Assembly (NCBI GenBank): GCA_002361355.1
Contig: DESQ01000017.1
Span: forward strand, 62,001 to 126,000
DNA length: 64,000 nt
Direction of reading: 5' to 3'
Source of the DNA: Lachnospiraceae bacterium UBA3310
Lineage (GTDB): Bacteria > Bacillota > Clostridia > Lachnospirales > Lachnospiraceae
This document shows positions 54,328-63,196 of this stretch, in pieces; position 1 is the first letter of the stretch; every line of letters starts with the position of its first letter. A program made the position numbers and the translations under genes. A model generated the notes under the pieces. The model was not told the DNA's origin and did no database searches. It worked only from the letters and a program-made list of their open reading frames with translations.

Positions 54328-56138
54328 GCGCTCTTATGTCCTTTCCTGAAATTCTCCATGCAAATCATAACTGCCAAACCTGCCACTGCCACTATGGAAA
54401 TCAGTTCACTCACCCTCCAGTACCATGGCGACTCAAACCGCACCTCAAAACTCCCCTGGTATCCCGCAGGAATGATCACGCGAACCCGTTTATTATCAGC
54501 CGGAAGAACCATCAGACGTTCCCCCGTACCGGTTTCCCTGGCGGTATATCCTTTATAATATAAAATAGGTACATCCACGTAAGTTTCTTCATCCCCCGTA
54601 TTTTCACAGGTTAAATCTACAACTCCCTCTTTTCTCACGTACTCTTGTACGGCAAGTCCACCGCCCTCCTGCAGTCTGTCGCCATCAAGCGTAGTCCCGT
54701 CTGTTCCCGACGGCATATACTCAGCGCATCCAAGCCACCCGCTGTTTATGTCATTACAGGTGATGTAGTCTGCCTCGCTCTTTTTTTCATAATCCTGTAA
54801 AAAATAGTTCGCCGAAAGGGCTGTCAGAATACCGACGGACACAATCGCACCGTAAAAAAAATCCTTTTTACCGCACCTTCTCAATTCATAGATCAGAAGT
54901 GCCGAAACAAATGCCCCTGTCACCGAAGAAATCGTCATAAATCTCCACGGAAATTGAATGCTCCCTGTAATCCACGCGATCAAATCGCTTCTCTGCTGCA
55001 GAAAATCCCACGGAAACCAAGAGGTAGCCATCAACAGAGAAAGGATACATAACCCCATCTGCAAATTTGCCATTTCACGGAAAGCCGGCTTCCTGTCTTT
55101 TTCCTTGTAATAAAAGCAATATACCATATACAGAACAAGCGCTAACATCATGCCGCCGCCGAGCGTATACGACATTTCCGTCCCATAGTCTGTGTCCCAT
55201 ATTTTGCCTGTGACAATGGATGCGCCTTCTCCCTGTGGGAAAAAAGAAATCATCTGGCTCAAAAACGCTGCATGGGAGGCAAACCTTCCTCTGCTATGCA
55301 CACTCAGTCCGCTCACATTGTAATCAAACCGCATGTAATCTAAAAAGGGCAGGACAAACCACAGATTTACCAGGAGCGTACACACTGCCGCTTTTACAAA
55401 TTGCATCCATACGTCCTTCCGTATGGTCTTCCGGATTTTTATGACGCAGACCAAGGCTGTGAACAGACCTGCCATAAAAGTACTGATTACATGGCATTGA
55501 ATCAATCCCGTAAATCCCAGTGCGAGCCAGAACCAGCCGGAATGCACAACCCCGTTTTCTTTCCTCTCTTGCCCCGGCTGCGTATAGATCAGATACAATC
55601 CATATATGACCAACGGCAGAAATATCATCGCAGTATATTCGCCCACCGCCGCCCGAAGATGCAGCGTAGAGAGTCTGTAGGGCACAAGCATATAAAGCGC
55701 TGTTCCCATAAGTGCGGATAACCGCTCCCCACAAATCTTTTTCAGGCAGTAATAAGAAGACAGGCAGGTAAAAATATTGGCTGTAAGAAGATACATTTTA
55801 TAGGCGCTCTGCGGCGAGAAACCGATGATCCGCAATAACGCGGGAAAATACAAAAACACCTCACCGTAGAGAACCGAGGATGCATAGCCATAACCATTAT
55901 TCCAATAACCCGAAATCCTTACCGGAAACTGTCCCGTCAAAAGCGCCTGACGAATCGCTTCTATCCGGCACAAATGAAACTGCAGATCCCCGCCGCCATT
56001 CAGATAAAAACTGAATATAGGCGCAGAAGAGAGTGCCACCAGCAAAATCAGGGAAAACAATATCGTTTTTTCCGGCGCATCCAGATTCTGCTTTCTGTGC
56101 TCTTTCCACAAAAATTCAGGGGATACTTTCTCGCTCAT
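54324..56138 (-). CDS. PTPS-related polytopic membrane protein, short paralogue
   Basis: The 604-residue protein aligns along its full length with residues ~200-783 of the neighbouring 783-residue protein: GGGDLQFHLCRIEAIRQALLTGQFPVRISGYW, and FLQQRSDLIAWITGSIQFPWRF is identical in both. It lacks the first transmembrane helix and outer domain. The tandem arrangement shows gene duplication followed by divergence. A similar but separate substrate is likely. It follows the GT-C-like gene by 28 bases. Confidence 0.8.
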   Translation of the reverse strand: MSEKVSPEFLWKEHRKQNLDAPEKTILFSLILLVALSSAPIFSFYLNGGGDLQFHLCRIEAIRQALLTGQFPVRISGYWNNGYGYASSVLYGEVFLYFPALLRIIGFSPQSAYKMYLLTANIFTCLSSYYCLKKICGERLSALMGTALYMLVPYRLSTLHLRAAVGEYTAMIFLPLVIYGLYLIYTQPGQERKENGVVHSGWFWLALGFTGLIQCHVISTFMAGLFTALVCVIKIRKTIRKDVWMQFVKAAVCTLLVNLWFVLPFLDYMRFDYNVSGLSVHSRGRFASHAAFLSQMISFFPQGEGASIVTGKIWDTDYGTEMSYTLGGGMMLALVLYMVYCFYYKEKDRKPAFREMANLQMGLCILSLLMATSWFPWDFLQQRSDLIAWITGSIQFPWRFMTISSVTGAFVSALLIYELRRCGKKDFFYGAIVSVGILTALSANYFLQDYEKKSEADYITCNDINSGWLGCAEYMPSGTDGTTLDGDRLQEGGGLAVQEYVRKEGVVDLTCENTGDEETYVDVPILYYKGYTARETGTGERLMVLPADNKRVRVIIPAGYQGSFEVRFESPWYWRVSELISIVAVAGLAVMICMENFRKGHKSA

Positions 56139-56166
56139 CAGCCACTACCTCGACTTTTACCAATTT

Positions 56167-57609
56167 CTATTTCAAGAAAACCAGATTATATACAAACAAC
56201 AACAGCGGAATATACGCTACTGCCGCATTTAACAGCAGTCGGGCATAGGCATAGCCCCTTACCGGTTTCCCGGATACATAATCTATTTTTTCCGGGGAGT
56301 TCATCCACGCAAAGACAAGCAGCAGCACCACAAACACCACATTCAGCGCGCCTACATATTTTACGATAGAAACCCTGTGGGCAAAATCATCCAGCAAAAA
56401 GACCTCCTGCACCTCATTGTAGTCGCCAAAAATTTTCTCTAACAGCATCTTGTGGCATCCGTATATTTCAAAAGCCCACGGGCGGCTTCCGTAATTTGAC
56501 AGCGTGATCGCAACCAACCCTATCGTCTCAAAAAGAACATTGTTCTTCATATTTGACGTATTGTAGACCAGCATGATCGACAGATACGGGCACAGGTGCA
56601 GATACCAGTAAGAAGAGCTCTCAAACGAAACAAACAGAAAGATCATGGCAACAGCCGGAAGCCAGACCGCATATTTTCGAAACTCATCCTCACTCTCTAT
56701 CTCTTTATGCAGATAACAATAAACACAGAGAATGACGGCCATCACCAGAACGACCGGAACATCGCCATTTACAAACGGAATCCTGTTTGCGGTCAGGCGG
56801 TTATAGATATCGTTCTCAAACTGCTGTTTGATGAGCATTGCCGGAGACTGCGGATCGAAGATGAGCGCCTGCACAAATTTCAGCGCCCACACTGCTATTA
56901 CATCCACGCCGATCTTCCATAGTTTCTTTTCCGAGATCAACAACAGCGGCGCAAAGATAAAGAACGCATACATCTTAAACATGACGGCGATCGCAAACCA
57001 GACCATAAACCGGATCTTCCGATGCCTGATATAAGCCCTCAGGCCAAGCAGTATAAAAGGAATGCCCAGGATATCCGTCTGTCCGTTTATCCCGATCGCT
57101 GTAAAAACACTCATCGAGGACGCAAACAAAAAAGCGCCCCATTTTGCATGATCGTCTGACACCTCGAGTTCCTTACAAATGGAATATACCAGAACAGCGC
57201 TGACAACAAGCGCCACTAAAAGAACAGATTTCCCATAAATTTTAGAGATATAGTATTCATTGACATCCAGTCCTTTAGAACCGTACAAAATCCACAGCGG
57301 GATTCCCCATATCCCCAACACGATATACATCGGGAAATCATAGGTCGCATAAGCGTAATTCTGTGAACCAAAACCAAAAGGATCGCTCTCCACCAAATAT
57401 TTGATATACTCAAAATAGGATGTCCAGCCTCCATAGTTTTTAATTGCGCCCATAAAATTCACTTCGTAATTCACGATTGACAGGGTATCTCCGTAAAAGT
57501 AACTCAAAAACGGAATGACCACCAAGACGCCCAGGACAATCCACTCCCACAGCCTCGGCGCTTTCATGCTGTTAAAATAAGCCTCTATCTTTACCCACAG
57601 TTCTTTCAT
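56167..57609 (-). CDS. Polytopic membrane protein, GT-C glycosyltransferase-like
   Basis: The 480-residue protein has 11-12 membrane segments. The first outer loop after helix 1 (FLSYFYGDTLSIVNYEVNFMG) and the large loop with FGFGSQNYAYATYDFPMY have acidic and aromatic residues as in GT-C enzymes that use polyprenyl-phosphate sugars. INGQTDILGIPFILLGLRAY is another conserved-looking segment. It overlaps the GT2 gene by four bases, and a DPM1-like GT2 enzyme would supply the lipid-linked sugar. Donor and acceptor unknown. Confidence 0.75.
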   Translation of the reverse strand: MKELWVKIEAYFNSMKAPRLWEWIVLGVLVVIPFLSYFYGDTLSIVNYEVNFMGAIKNYGGWTSYFEYIKYLVESDPFGFGSQNYAYATYDFPMYIVLGIWGIPLWILYGSKGLDVNEYYISKIYGKSVLLVALVVSAVLVYSICKELEVSDDHAKWGAFLFASSMSVFTAIGINGQTDILGIPFILLGLRAYIRHRKIRFMVWFAIAVMFKMYAFFIFAPLLLISEKKLWKIGVDVIAVWALKFVQALIFDPQSPAMLIKQQFENDIYNRLTANRIPFVNGDVPVVLVMAVILCVYCYLHKEIESEDEFRKYAVWLPAVAMIFLFVSFESSSYWYLHLCPYLSIMLVYNTSNMKNNVLFETIGLVAITLSNYGSRPWAFEIYGCHKMLLEKIFGDYNEVQEVFLLDDFAHRVSIVKYVGALNVVFVVLLLVFAWMNSPEKIDYVSGKPVRGYAYARLLLNAAVAYIPLLLFVYNLVFLK

Positions 57610-58337
57610 TTTGTCCCCTTATCCTGTTTTATGACTACCGCTTCCTGTTTTTTTAGTTGAAATAATATTTTCAGGGCCTCCACCACCGAGCCGGCATGCA
57701 GCCCCGATTTAGATCCCTTATAGTGAATGGGAACCTCCACCGCCTTCCGGTTCCTGCAATAAAACCTCATTTCCGTCTGATACATGTGCCCTGTCGACAA
57801 AAACGCGCCCAGATCCATTTCTTCCAGTACTTTTCTCTGAAAAGCCTCGAATCCGCTCGTCATATCCCGCAGCTTCGTACCCAACACCAAATTGGCTAAA
57901 ACAGTTCCCCCTCTGCTCAATGCTCTTCTGTATAACGGATCATCACTGACTTTTCCGCCCTCCATGAACCTTGAGCCCCAGACACACTCATATCCCTGCG
58001 ACAATTTCTCAATAAACACAGGAATCTCGGAGGGCTGATGGCTTCCGCCGCCGTCCATTTCTATGATCCATTCCGCTCCGTCCATAAGCGCCCGCCGAAA
58101 TCCTTCCAAATAACAACTGATGACCCCGTACGACTTTTCATGATAAATATACCGGATCTTTCCTTCCGTCTTTTTTTCATATTCTTTCACAATATCCGCA
58201 GTCCGGTCTTTCGAATACCCATCCATCACCACATATAAATATAAGGAGTCATAAGGCAGTTTCAAAACATCTGTCAGAACCTGCTCCATGGATTCTTCTT
58301 CATTCGCCACCGGCATCACAACAACAATCTTTTCCAT
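57606..58337 (-). CDS. Family 2 glycosyltransferase, polyprenyl-phosphate sugar synthase-like
   Basis: Transfers a sugar from a nucleotide sugar to a lipid carrier or polymer. The 243-residue protein starts MEKIVVVMPVANEEESMEQVL with the GT2 N-terminal motif, has the metal-binding MDGGGSHQP in place of the more common D-x-D, and lacks the C-terminal membrane helices of GtrB. AGAGGAAAACAG before ATG 58335-58337 sets the start; the frame continues to 58388. It is the first gene of the five-gene minus-strand operon to 50754. Confidence 0.88.
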   Translation of the reverse strand: MEKIVVVMPVANEEESMEQVLTDVLKLPYDSLYLYVVMDGYSKDRTADIVKEYEKKTEGKIRYIYHEKSYGVISCYLEGFRRALMDGAEWIIEMDGGGSHQPSEIPVFIEKLSQGYECVWGSRFMEGGKVSDDPLYRRALSRGGTVLANLVLGTKLRDMTSGFEAFQRKVLEEMDLGAFLSTGHMYQTEMRFYCRNRKAVEVPIHYKGSKSGLHAGSVVEALKILFQLKKQEAVVIKQDKGTK

Positions 58338-58527
58338 CTGTTTTCCTCTTTTGTAAATGGCAGCATAAACCTCCAATTTACCTTCCAAACTATATCACCT
58401 CTACCATATTCTGTCAATCCAACTACTTCTTTCTTTTCTCAAAAGGATTCTCTTTAGGATTACTGCATAAATGCCGATAACCATTACATAGAAACAAGAC
58501 ACGGCACTTTCAGACAGGAGTATTGCA

Positions 58528-58782
58528 ATGAATTACATGAATGAAATGACAGCTATGAAGCAGATTTTAGATTCCATGGAACTCTCCGTGAAGCTGCGCA
58601 ATCAGGCGCGTGCAGAACGCAGGGCGGAAGATGCGGAAAACGCAAGACGCGATTTTCAGAAAAAACTGATGCGCGCCGCCAACAGCAAGCTCGAACTTGA
58701 GGCGGAGGTCTCCGGCGTCAAGGGCGCAGAGGACGCCGTACAGCGGGATCAGCTCATGGCTATGATGATGGCCGGGTTTTAA
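58528..58782 (+). CDS. Small charged helical protein
   Basis: The 84-residue protein MNYMNEMTAMKQILDSMELS... is rich in Arg, Glu and Ala and should be mostly helical (RAERRAEDAENARRDFQKKLM), ending in MAMMMAGF. I do not recognise it. ACAGGAG precedes the ATG at a good distance. It overlaps the end of the convergent antiporter gene by 23 bases. It looks like a genuine small gene because of the binding site and biased composition. Confidence 0.6.
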   Translation: MNYMNEMTAMKQILDSMELSVKLRNQARAERRAEDAENARRDFQKKLMRAANSKLELEAEVSGVKGAEDAVQRDQLMAMMMAGF

Positions 58783-60139
58783 GTTTCCTGCCGTACCCTG
58801 TAACCACCGCAATTACAAGTATCACCAGCATACACAGGGAATAATAATTCACAAAAGGCACCGAGCCAGGTGCAACCGCATAACCCTCGCCAAACTGGGC
58901 GGACAACTGCGCCGGAATGACGCAATGCACCGTCCATGGCGCCAGGAAGCAGAACACACATCCCGTACAATCCATCAGATTCGCCCGGCGGTATCTGTTC
59001 ACGCCCGCCGTTTCCCCAATTTCATTGATCAGATCGCCAAGCGCCACAATCGCCACAGATATAACACCCGTTACCATACTCAATATGCCCACAGACAGTA
59101 CAATGGTCGCCTCCGTGCTGCATTCTTTTTTTGCCAGACGGGACAAAAGTGCTCCCACATCCTCAAAGAATCCGCTGCATTCCAGCACACCCAAAAGAGA
59201 AAACACACCGATCAACATTGCCATCGTACCGGCTGTTCCCGTAATGGCTTCTATGACTGCTCCGGACACGGAAAACCCGCCGGGAAATGCGACCAGATCT
59301 TCCAGCGTATAAATGCCTGACAACAGCCCTGCGGCGATTCCCGAAAGGATGCCCCATGACAGGGCGGTGATCAGATGTTTCTTCCTCATACAGAGTGCAA
59401 TAATCACCACCGGCACCACCAGCATAATCAGGCTGACCGGGTTCGCAGCCCCTTCCGTCCCCTCAATGGCTGTTCCAGCCTCAGTGGTCTTTGAAAACAG
59501 CAAAAACAGGAGCAATGCCCCCGCCGCCGCAGGCAGACTATAGCGGGTTCTTGTCCGCACAACCGTTCCCAGATCCGCATGCTGCGTCGCGGAGGAAGCG
59601 ATGGTAGTATCTGAGATCGGCCCCAGATTATCGCCAAAGGCCGCACCTGATACAATAGCGCCTATCATAAACTCCGGCGCTGCGCCTGCCATCACGCCCA
59701 CCGGAAACAAAATCGGAATCACCACAAAATAAGTGCCCACCGAAGTGCCCGTGGCAAACGCCAGCAGACAGGTCATCAGAAAGGATGCCGCCACAAAAAG
59801 CTTCCCCGTAAAACCTGCCGCCACCACGTACGCCGCGATGGTCTGCACCGCACCGCTTGACGAAATCAGCTTACCCGAAACCGCAGCCAGTATCACCGCC
59901 AGCACAATCACGGCAAACATCGGCTTACTCAACCCGTATACCAACGCTTCTCCATACGCCTTCTCATCTTTTGTGAAAATAACACCTGTTATAATCGCTG
60001 TGAAAAATGCCAGCACGTACCCGTTTACGTTGGACTGGCTGAGTGCCGCCCATAAAATCATCGCCGCCCCCGCGGCAAGCGGTGCCAGACTTCCCAATTT
60101 GCCGAAACGGTATTCTATCCTCTGCACTTTTCCATTCAT
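58760..60139 (-). CDS. Na+/H+ antiporter, NhaC family
   Basis: The 459-residue membrane protein has about 11-12 helices. The conserved block FATGTSVGTYFVVIPILFP and GAAFGDNLGPISDTTIASS match the NhaC transporter family, in which Asp and Ser/Thr residues handle ions. GGGGAGGAG precedes the ATG. Malate/lactate antiporters of the same family are an alternative substrate class. It is convergent with the small helical gene. Confidence 0.88.
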   Translation of the reverse strand: MNGKVQRIEYRFGKLGSLAPLAAGAAMILWAALSQSNVNGYVLAFFTAIITGVIFTKDEKAYGEALVYGLSKPMFAVIVLAVILAAVSGKLISSSGAVQTIAAYVVAAGFTGKLFVAASFLMTCLLAFATGTSVGTYFVVIPILFPVGVMAGAAPEFMIGAIVSGAAFGDNLGPISDTTIASSATQHADLGTVVRTRTRYSLPAAAGALLLFLLFSKTTEAGTAIEGTEGAANPVSLIMLVVPVVIIALCMRKKHLITALSWGILSGIAAGLLSGIYTLEDLVAFPGGFSVSGAVIEAITGTAGTMAMLIGVFSLLGVLECSGFFEDVGALLSRLAKKECSTEATIVLSVGILSMVTGVISVAIVALGDLINEIGETAGVNRYRRANLMDCTGCVFCFLAPWTVHCVIPAQLSAQFGEGYAVAPGSVPFVNYYSLCMLVILVIAVVTGYGRKLKTRPSS

Positions 60140-60275
60140 CTCTATCTCCTCCCCGAATCAGGAGACATCCCTGCCTCCCTGACCTTTCTGCCGTTATCAT
60201 TTTATAATGTGAATATGCTATGCTCTCATTATACGTCCTAAAACAACCTCTGCACAATATTTTTTATATTTCTCC

Positions 60276-60304
60276 TGTCACCATTTACCCGCTTCGCTCG
60301 TATA
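60276..60304 (+). promoter_or_regulatory. Possible ECF-type promoter upstream of the sigma factor gene
   Basis: TGTCACC (60276-60282), 16 bases, CGTATA (60299-60304) resembles the TGAAAC-N16-CGT promoters of Gram-positive ECF sigma factors, 44 bases before the start codon. It suggests autoregulation. The -35 match is imperfect. Confidence 0.4.
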
Positions 60305-60347
60305 CAGGGCAAGAGGCCTCTAAAACAAAAGAAAGGAGGAGCAGCCC

Positions 60348-60818
60348 ATGGACAAAAAAAGGGAAGCCGCAGCCAACCGCATCCTGCAAACTTATGGCGA
60401 CATGCTTTACCGCACCGCCTACCTGCTTCTGGGAAATCCCCATGACGTACAGGACGCTTTGCAGGAGACGCTTCTGCGCTACATGGAAAAAGCGCCCGCA
60501 TTCACTTCCGGAGATCACGAAAAAGCATGGCTTCTCCGCGTAACCGCAAACTGCTGTAAAGACTTTCTACGCTTTCGCAAAAGGCATTCCTGCCTTGACA
60601 TAGAACCTTTAAAAGAACAGCTCTCCGCGCCCAAAGAGGAGACTCTCATGCGGGAAGTCTACACTCTGCCCGCCAAGTGGAAAACAGTGCTGATCCTGCA
60701 TTACTTTGAAGGCTATTCCGTCAGGGAAATTGCAGAAATCCTCAGCATATCGGAAAACGCTGTCAAGAAACGGCTGCAGCGGGCTCGTGAGGCGCTGAAA
60801 ATGGAACTCGACCAATAA
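60348..60818 (+). CDS. ECF-type RNA polymerase sigma factor
   Basis: The 156-residue protein has sigma region 2 (GDMLYRTAYLLLGNPHDVQDALQETLLRYME) and region 4 with the HTH YSVREIAEILSISENAVKKRLQRARE, joined by a linker. AAAGGAGGAGCAGCCC precedes the ATG. The membrane-anchored gene 40 bases downstream is its likely anti-sigma partner. Targets are unknown. A candidate self-promoter lies at 60276-60304. Confidence 0.92.
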   Translation: MDKKREAAANRILQTYGDMLYRTAYLLLGNPHDVQDALQETLLRYMEKAPAFTSGDHEKAWLLRVTANCCKDFLRFRKRHSCLDIEPLKEQLSAPKEETLMREVYTLPAKWKTVLILHYFEGYSVREIAEILSISENAVKKRLQRAREALKMELDQ

Positions 60819-60857
60819 AATAACATTTATTATTCTTTTAGGAAAGGAGAACATACC

Positions 60858-61385
60858 ATGAACGAAAAAGATATGCTGCAACTAAAACTCGCTATTACCA
60901 TGCCCGCCGGACTGGCAAAAGACCTGTCGAACGCCTGTGGCGATAACACCAGAAGGAAAAGCCGTCAAAGCCGCCGTTCAAAGTTCTACGCGATGACAGC
61001 CGCTATCCTTTGCCTCTGCATCGGCTCCACCTCCCTCGCCTACAACGCCTATCAGGAAAAACAACTCGCCATTTTTATGGAGCCTGATCTGACACAGGGC
61101 GAAATCGAAGCCCTCGGCAGCGAAATTTCCAAAATTACCGACATCTCATCCTATCAATACGTGAGCGGGGACGAGGCCTGGGAGTCGTTTAAAGCCGCAT
61201 ATTTCTCCGGCGAAGCGGAAGCGTTGGTGGCTGACCTCACCGAAAACCCGCTTGCCGATTCTTTTAACTATAGGGTGAGCGTGCGGATGGGCGCAGACAC
61301 GCAGGCTGTCCGCGAGCAGATCGAAAAGCTCCCCGGGGTGCGGAAGATCACGACCGTGAGGGAGGCGGAAACTGCGGAGGAGTAA
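60858..61385 (+). CDS. Membrane-anchored protein with FtsX-extracellular-like domain, putative anti-sigma factor
   Basis: The 175-residue protein has a basic cytoplasmic part (1-44), one transmembrane helix (about 45-63, MTAAILCLCIGSTSLAYNAY) and an outer domain. The outer part (residues 75-165) resembles the FtsX extracellular domain (YVSGDEAWESFKAAYFSG...LTENPLADSFNYRVSV, then V-REQIEKLPGVRKI). FtsX uses this domain to contact peptidoglycan hydrolases. The short N-terminus lacks a zinc anti-sigma motif. Gene order makes it the sigma factor's partner, so it may sense cell-wall state. GGAGAACATACC precedes the ATG. Confidence 0.75.
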   Translation: MNEKDMLQLKLAITMPAGLAKDLSNACGDNTRRKSRQSRRSKFYAMTAAILCLCIGSTSLAYNAYQEKQLAIFMEPDLTQGEIEALGSEISKITDISSYQYVSGDEAWESFKAAYFSGEAEALVADLTENPLADSFNYRVSVRMGADTQAVREQIEKLPGVRKITTVREAETAEE

Positions 61386-61404
61386 AAAATGTACCTCATA
61401 CAAA

Positions 61405-61431
61405 GAGGAGTGTGATATCACCACACTCCTC
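61405..61431. terminator. Hairpin after the sigma/anti-sigma pair
   Basis: GAGGAGTGTG (61405-61414) pairs perfectly with 61422-61431 around a 7-base loop. Tails are only modestly T-rich on both sides, so it may serve both convergent genes. Confidence 0.6.
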
Positions 61432-61449
61432 AAAGATTTCTCCTACCCT

Positions 61450-61776
61450 TTATCCCATCTGCACATACTGAAATGTAGAAATATTATTGATTTCTTCCGT
61501 AAGCTGCATTTTCGTATTTCTAATATCAATATCATCTTGAATATCAAGAAAATACCTATCCGACACACCAAAGAATTTTCCAAGCCTTATTGATGTGTCC
61601 GCCGTTATTTTCCGTCTATCATGTAAAATATCCTGGATTCTTGATACCGGAACATGGATTTCCTGTGCTAATCTATACGCTGATAATCCAAACGGTATCA
61701 TAAATTCTTCCGATAATATTTCACTCATTTTAGGAGTTTCAATATATTTTTCTCTATCCGCAAAAGTTTTTATCAT
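61450..61776 (-). CDS. HigA-like antitoxin with a HigB-like N-terminal leader
   Basis: The 108-residue protein has a HigA-type HTH from about residue 17 on: MSEILSEEFMIPFGLSAYRLAQEIHVPVSRIQDILHDRRKITADTSIRLGKFFGVSDRYFLDIQDDIDIR. The first ten residues, MIKTFADREK, resemble the start of a HigB toxin. No HigB gene is present upstream. It may be the product of a deletion that removed most of higB and joined its start to higA. It is convergent with the sigma/anti-sigma pair. Confidence 0.8.
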   Translation of the reverse strand: MIKTFADREKYIETPKMSEILSEEFMIPFGLSAYRLAQEIHVPVSRIQDILHDRRKITADTSIRLGKFFGVSDRYFLDIQDDIDIRNTKMQLTEEINNISTFQYVQMG

Positions 61777-61812
61777 AATCTCATTATACCCGTTTTGCGT
61801 GTATATGTCAAT

Positions 61813-63006
61813 TCACTTTCCTTTCTCCTGCTTCACGAAATCCTCATACAGCGGCGACATATTCCGCAGCCGCTCCACAATCTCTTTGAGCGTCTCCACC
61901 ACATAGGAAAGTTCCTCCTCGGTGGTTTCCTCCGAGAGGGTCAGCCGCAGAGAGCCGTGGGCGATCTCATGTGGCAGGCCGATGGCCAGAAGCACATGGG
62001 AAGGATCCAGCGCCCCCGAAGTACAGGCCGATCCGCTTGACCCGCAGATACCCTTTTGATCCAGCAAAATCAATAGCGACTCTCCCTCTATAAACCGAAA
62101 ACAGAAGTTTGCGTTATTGGAAAGTCTGTCCTGCCTGTGCCCGTTGAGTCTGGTGTAAGGAATCTCCGTAAGCACCCTGTCGATCAGGTAGTCCCGCAGA
62201 GCCGTTTCCCGCGCTGTTCGCTCCTGCATGGTTTTCCCGGAAAGCTCCGCCGCTTTCCCGAAACCCACAATTCCCGGCACATTTAAAGTGCCGGCTCTTC
62301 GGCCTCTCTCCTGTGCGCCGCCGTGGATCAGGGGATGAAGGCGTACATTCTCCCTGCAATACAAAATGCCAACCCCTTTTGGGCCGTTCATTTTATGGCC
62401 GCTGGCAGAAAGCAGGTCGATGTGCATCGCTTCCACGTCCAACGGGATGTGCCCATAAGCCTGCACTGCATCTGTGTGAAACAGGATACCTCTCTCATGG
62501 GCGATCTTCCCTATTACTGCAAGAGGCTCCAATGTCCCGATCTCATTGTTTGCCGCCATGACGGAAATCAGTATGGTATCCGGCCGGATTGCCCGCTGTA
62601 AGGCTTCCGGCAATACTTTCCCATCTGAATCCACATCCAGATAAGTCACCTCGTAACCCTGTTTTTCCAGATATTCGCAGGTATGCAGTACCGCGTGATG
62701 CTCGATTTTGGTGGTGATAATATGCCTGCCCTTATTCGCAAGTCCCTCCGCCACCGCACGGATCGCCCAGTTGTCGGACTCACTGCCGCCCGCCGTAAAG
62801 TAAATCTCGTTCGGCTTCGCGCCGATCAGCGCCGCCGCCTGCTCCCTTGCTCTCCCTACCGCCTTCTTCGCCTCCCCGGCAAAGCTGTAAATCGCAGAAG
62901 GATTCGCATAGTTGTCCCGAAAATAAGGAAGCATCTCCTGCAAAACTTCCTCGTCCACTCTGGTAGTGGCCGCATTATCCAAATAAATTCTCCTCTTATT
63001 TTCCAT
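61813..63006 (-). CDS. Cysteine desulfurase, NifS/IscS family
   Basis: PLP enzyme that frees sulfur from cysteine for iron-sulfur cluster assembly and other uses. The 397-residue protein begins MENKRRIYLDNAATTRV, has the PLP Lys in SASGHKMNGPKG and the active Cys in GSACTSGALDPSHV. GGAG six bases before ATG 63004-63006 supports this start; an ATG four codons upstream is possible. No scaffold (IscU/NifU) or regulator is next to it. A good promoter lies at 63070-63097. Confidence 0.95.
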   Translation of the reverse strand: MENKRRIYLDNAATTRVDEEVLQEMLPYFRDNYANPSAIYSFAGEAKKAVGRAREQAAALIGAKPNEIYFTAGGSESDNWAIRAVAEGLANKGRHIITTKIEHHAVLHTCEYLEKQGYEVTYLDVDSDGKVLPEALQRAIRPDTILISVMAANNEIGTLEPLAVIGKIAHERGILFHTDAVQAYGHIPLDVEAMHIDLLSASGHKMNGPKGVGILYCRENVRLHPLIHGGAQERGRRAGTLNVPGIVGFGKAAELSGKTMQERTARETALRDYLIDRVLTEIPYTRLNGHRQDRLSNNANFCFRFIEGESLLILLDQKGICGSSGSACTSGALDPSHVLLAIGLPHEIAHGSLRLTLSEETTEEELSYVVETLKEIVERLRNMSPLYEDFVKQEKGK

Positions 63007-63069
63007 TGTGTTCTCCATTTCTCTATAAATATATTACTTTATCCCTATAGGTTTACTATACTATATGAT

Positions 63070-63097
63070 ATTATAACAGGCCTGCAAAAAACTGCAA
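63070..63097 (-). promoter_or_regulatory. Promoter of the cysteine desulfurase gene
   Basis: On the minus strand TTGCAG (63092-63097), 16 bases, TATAAT (63070-63075). TGCAG also pairs with CTGCA across an A/T run between the boxes, which could be a regulator site. Confidence 0.6.
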
Positions 63098-63139
63098 GCC
63101 CTAATCTATAGTACAATTCAGTTCCGCGACAGTTTATCA

Positions 63140-63169
63140 TTGCCACATCATTGCACGTATGATACAATC
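63140..63169 (+). promoter_or_regulatory. Candidate promoter of the RelB-like gene
   Basis: TTGCCA (63140-63145), 18 bases, TACAAT (63164-63169), 28 bases before the start codon. Confidence 0.45.
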
Positions 63170-63196
63170 ATAATACAAAATCAATGGAGGTGTAAT

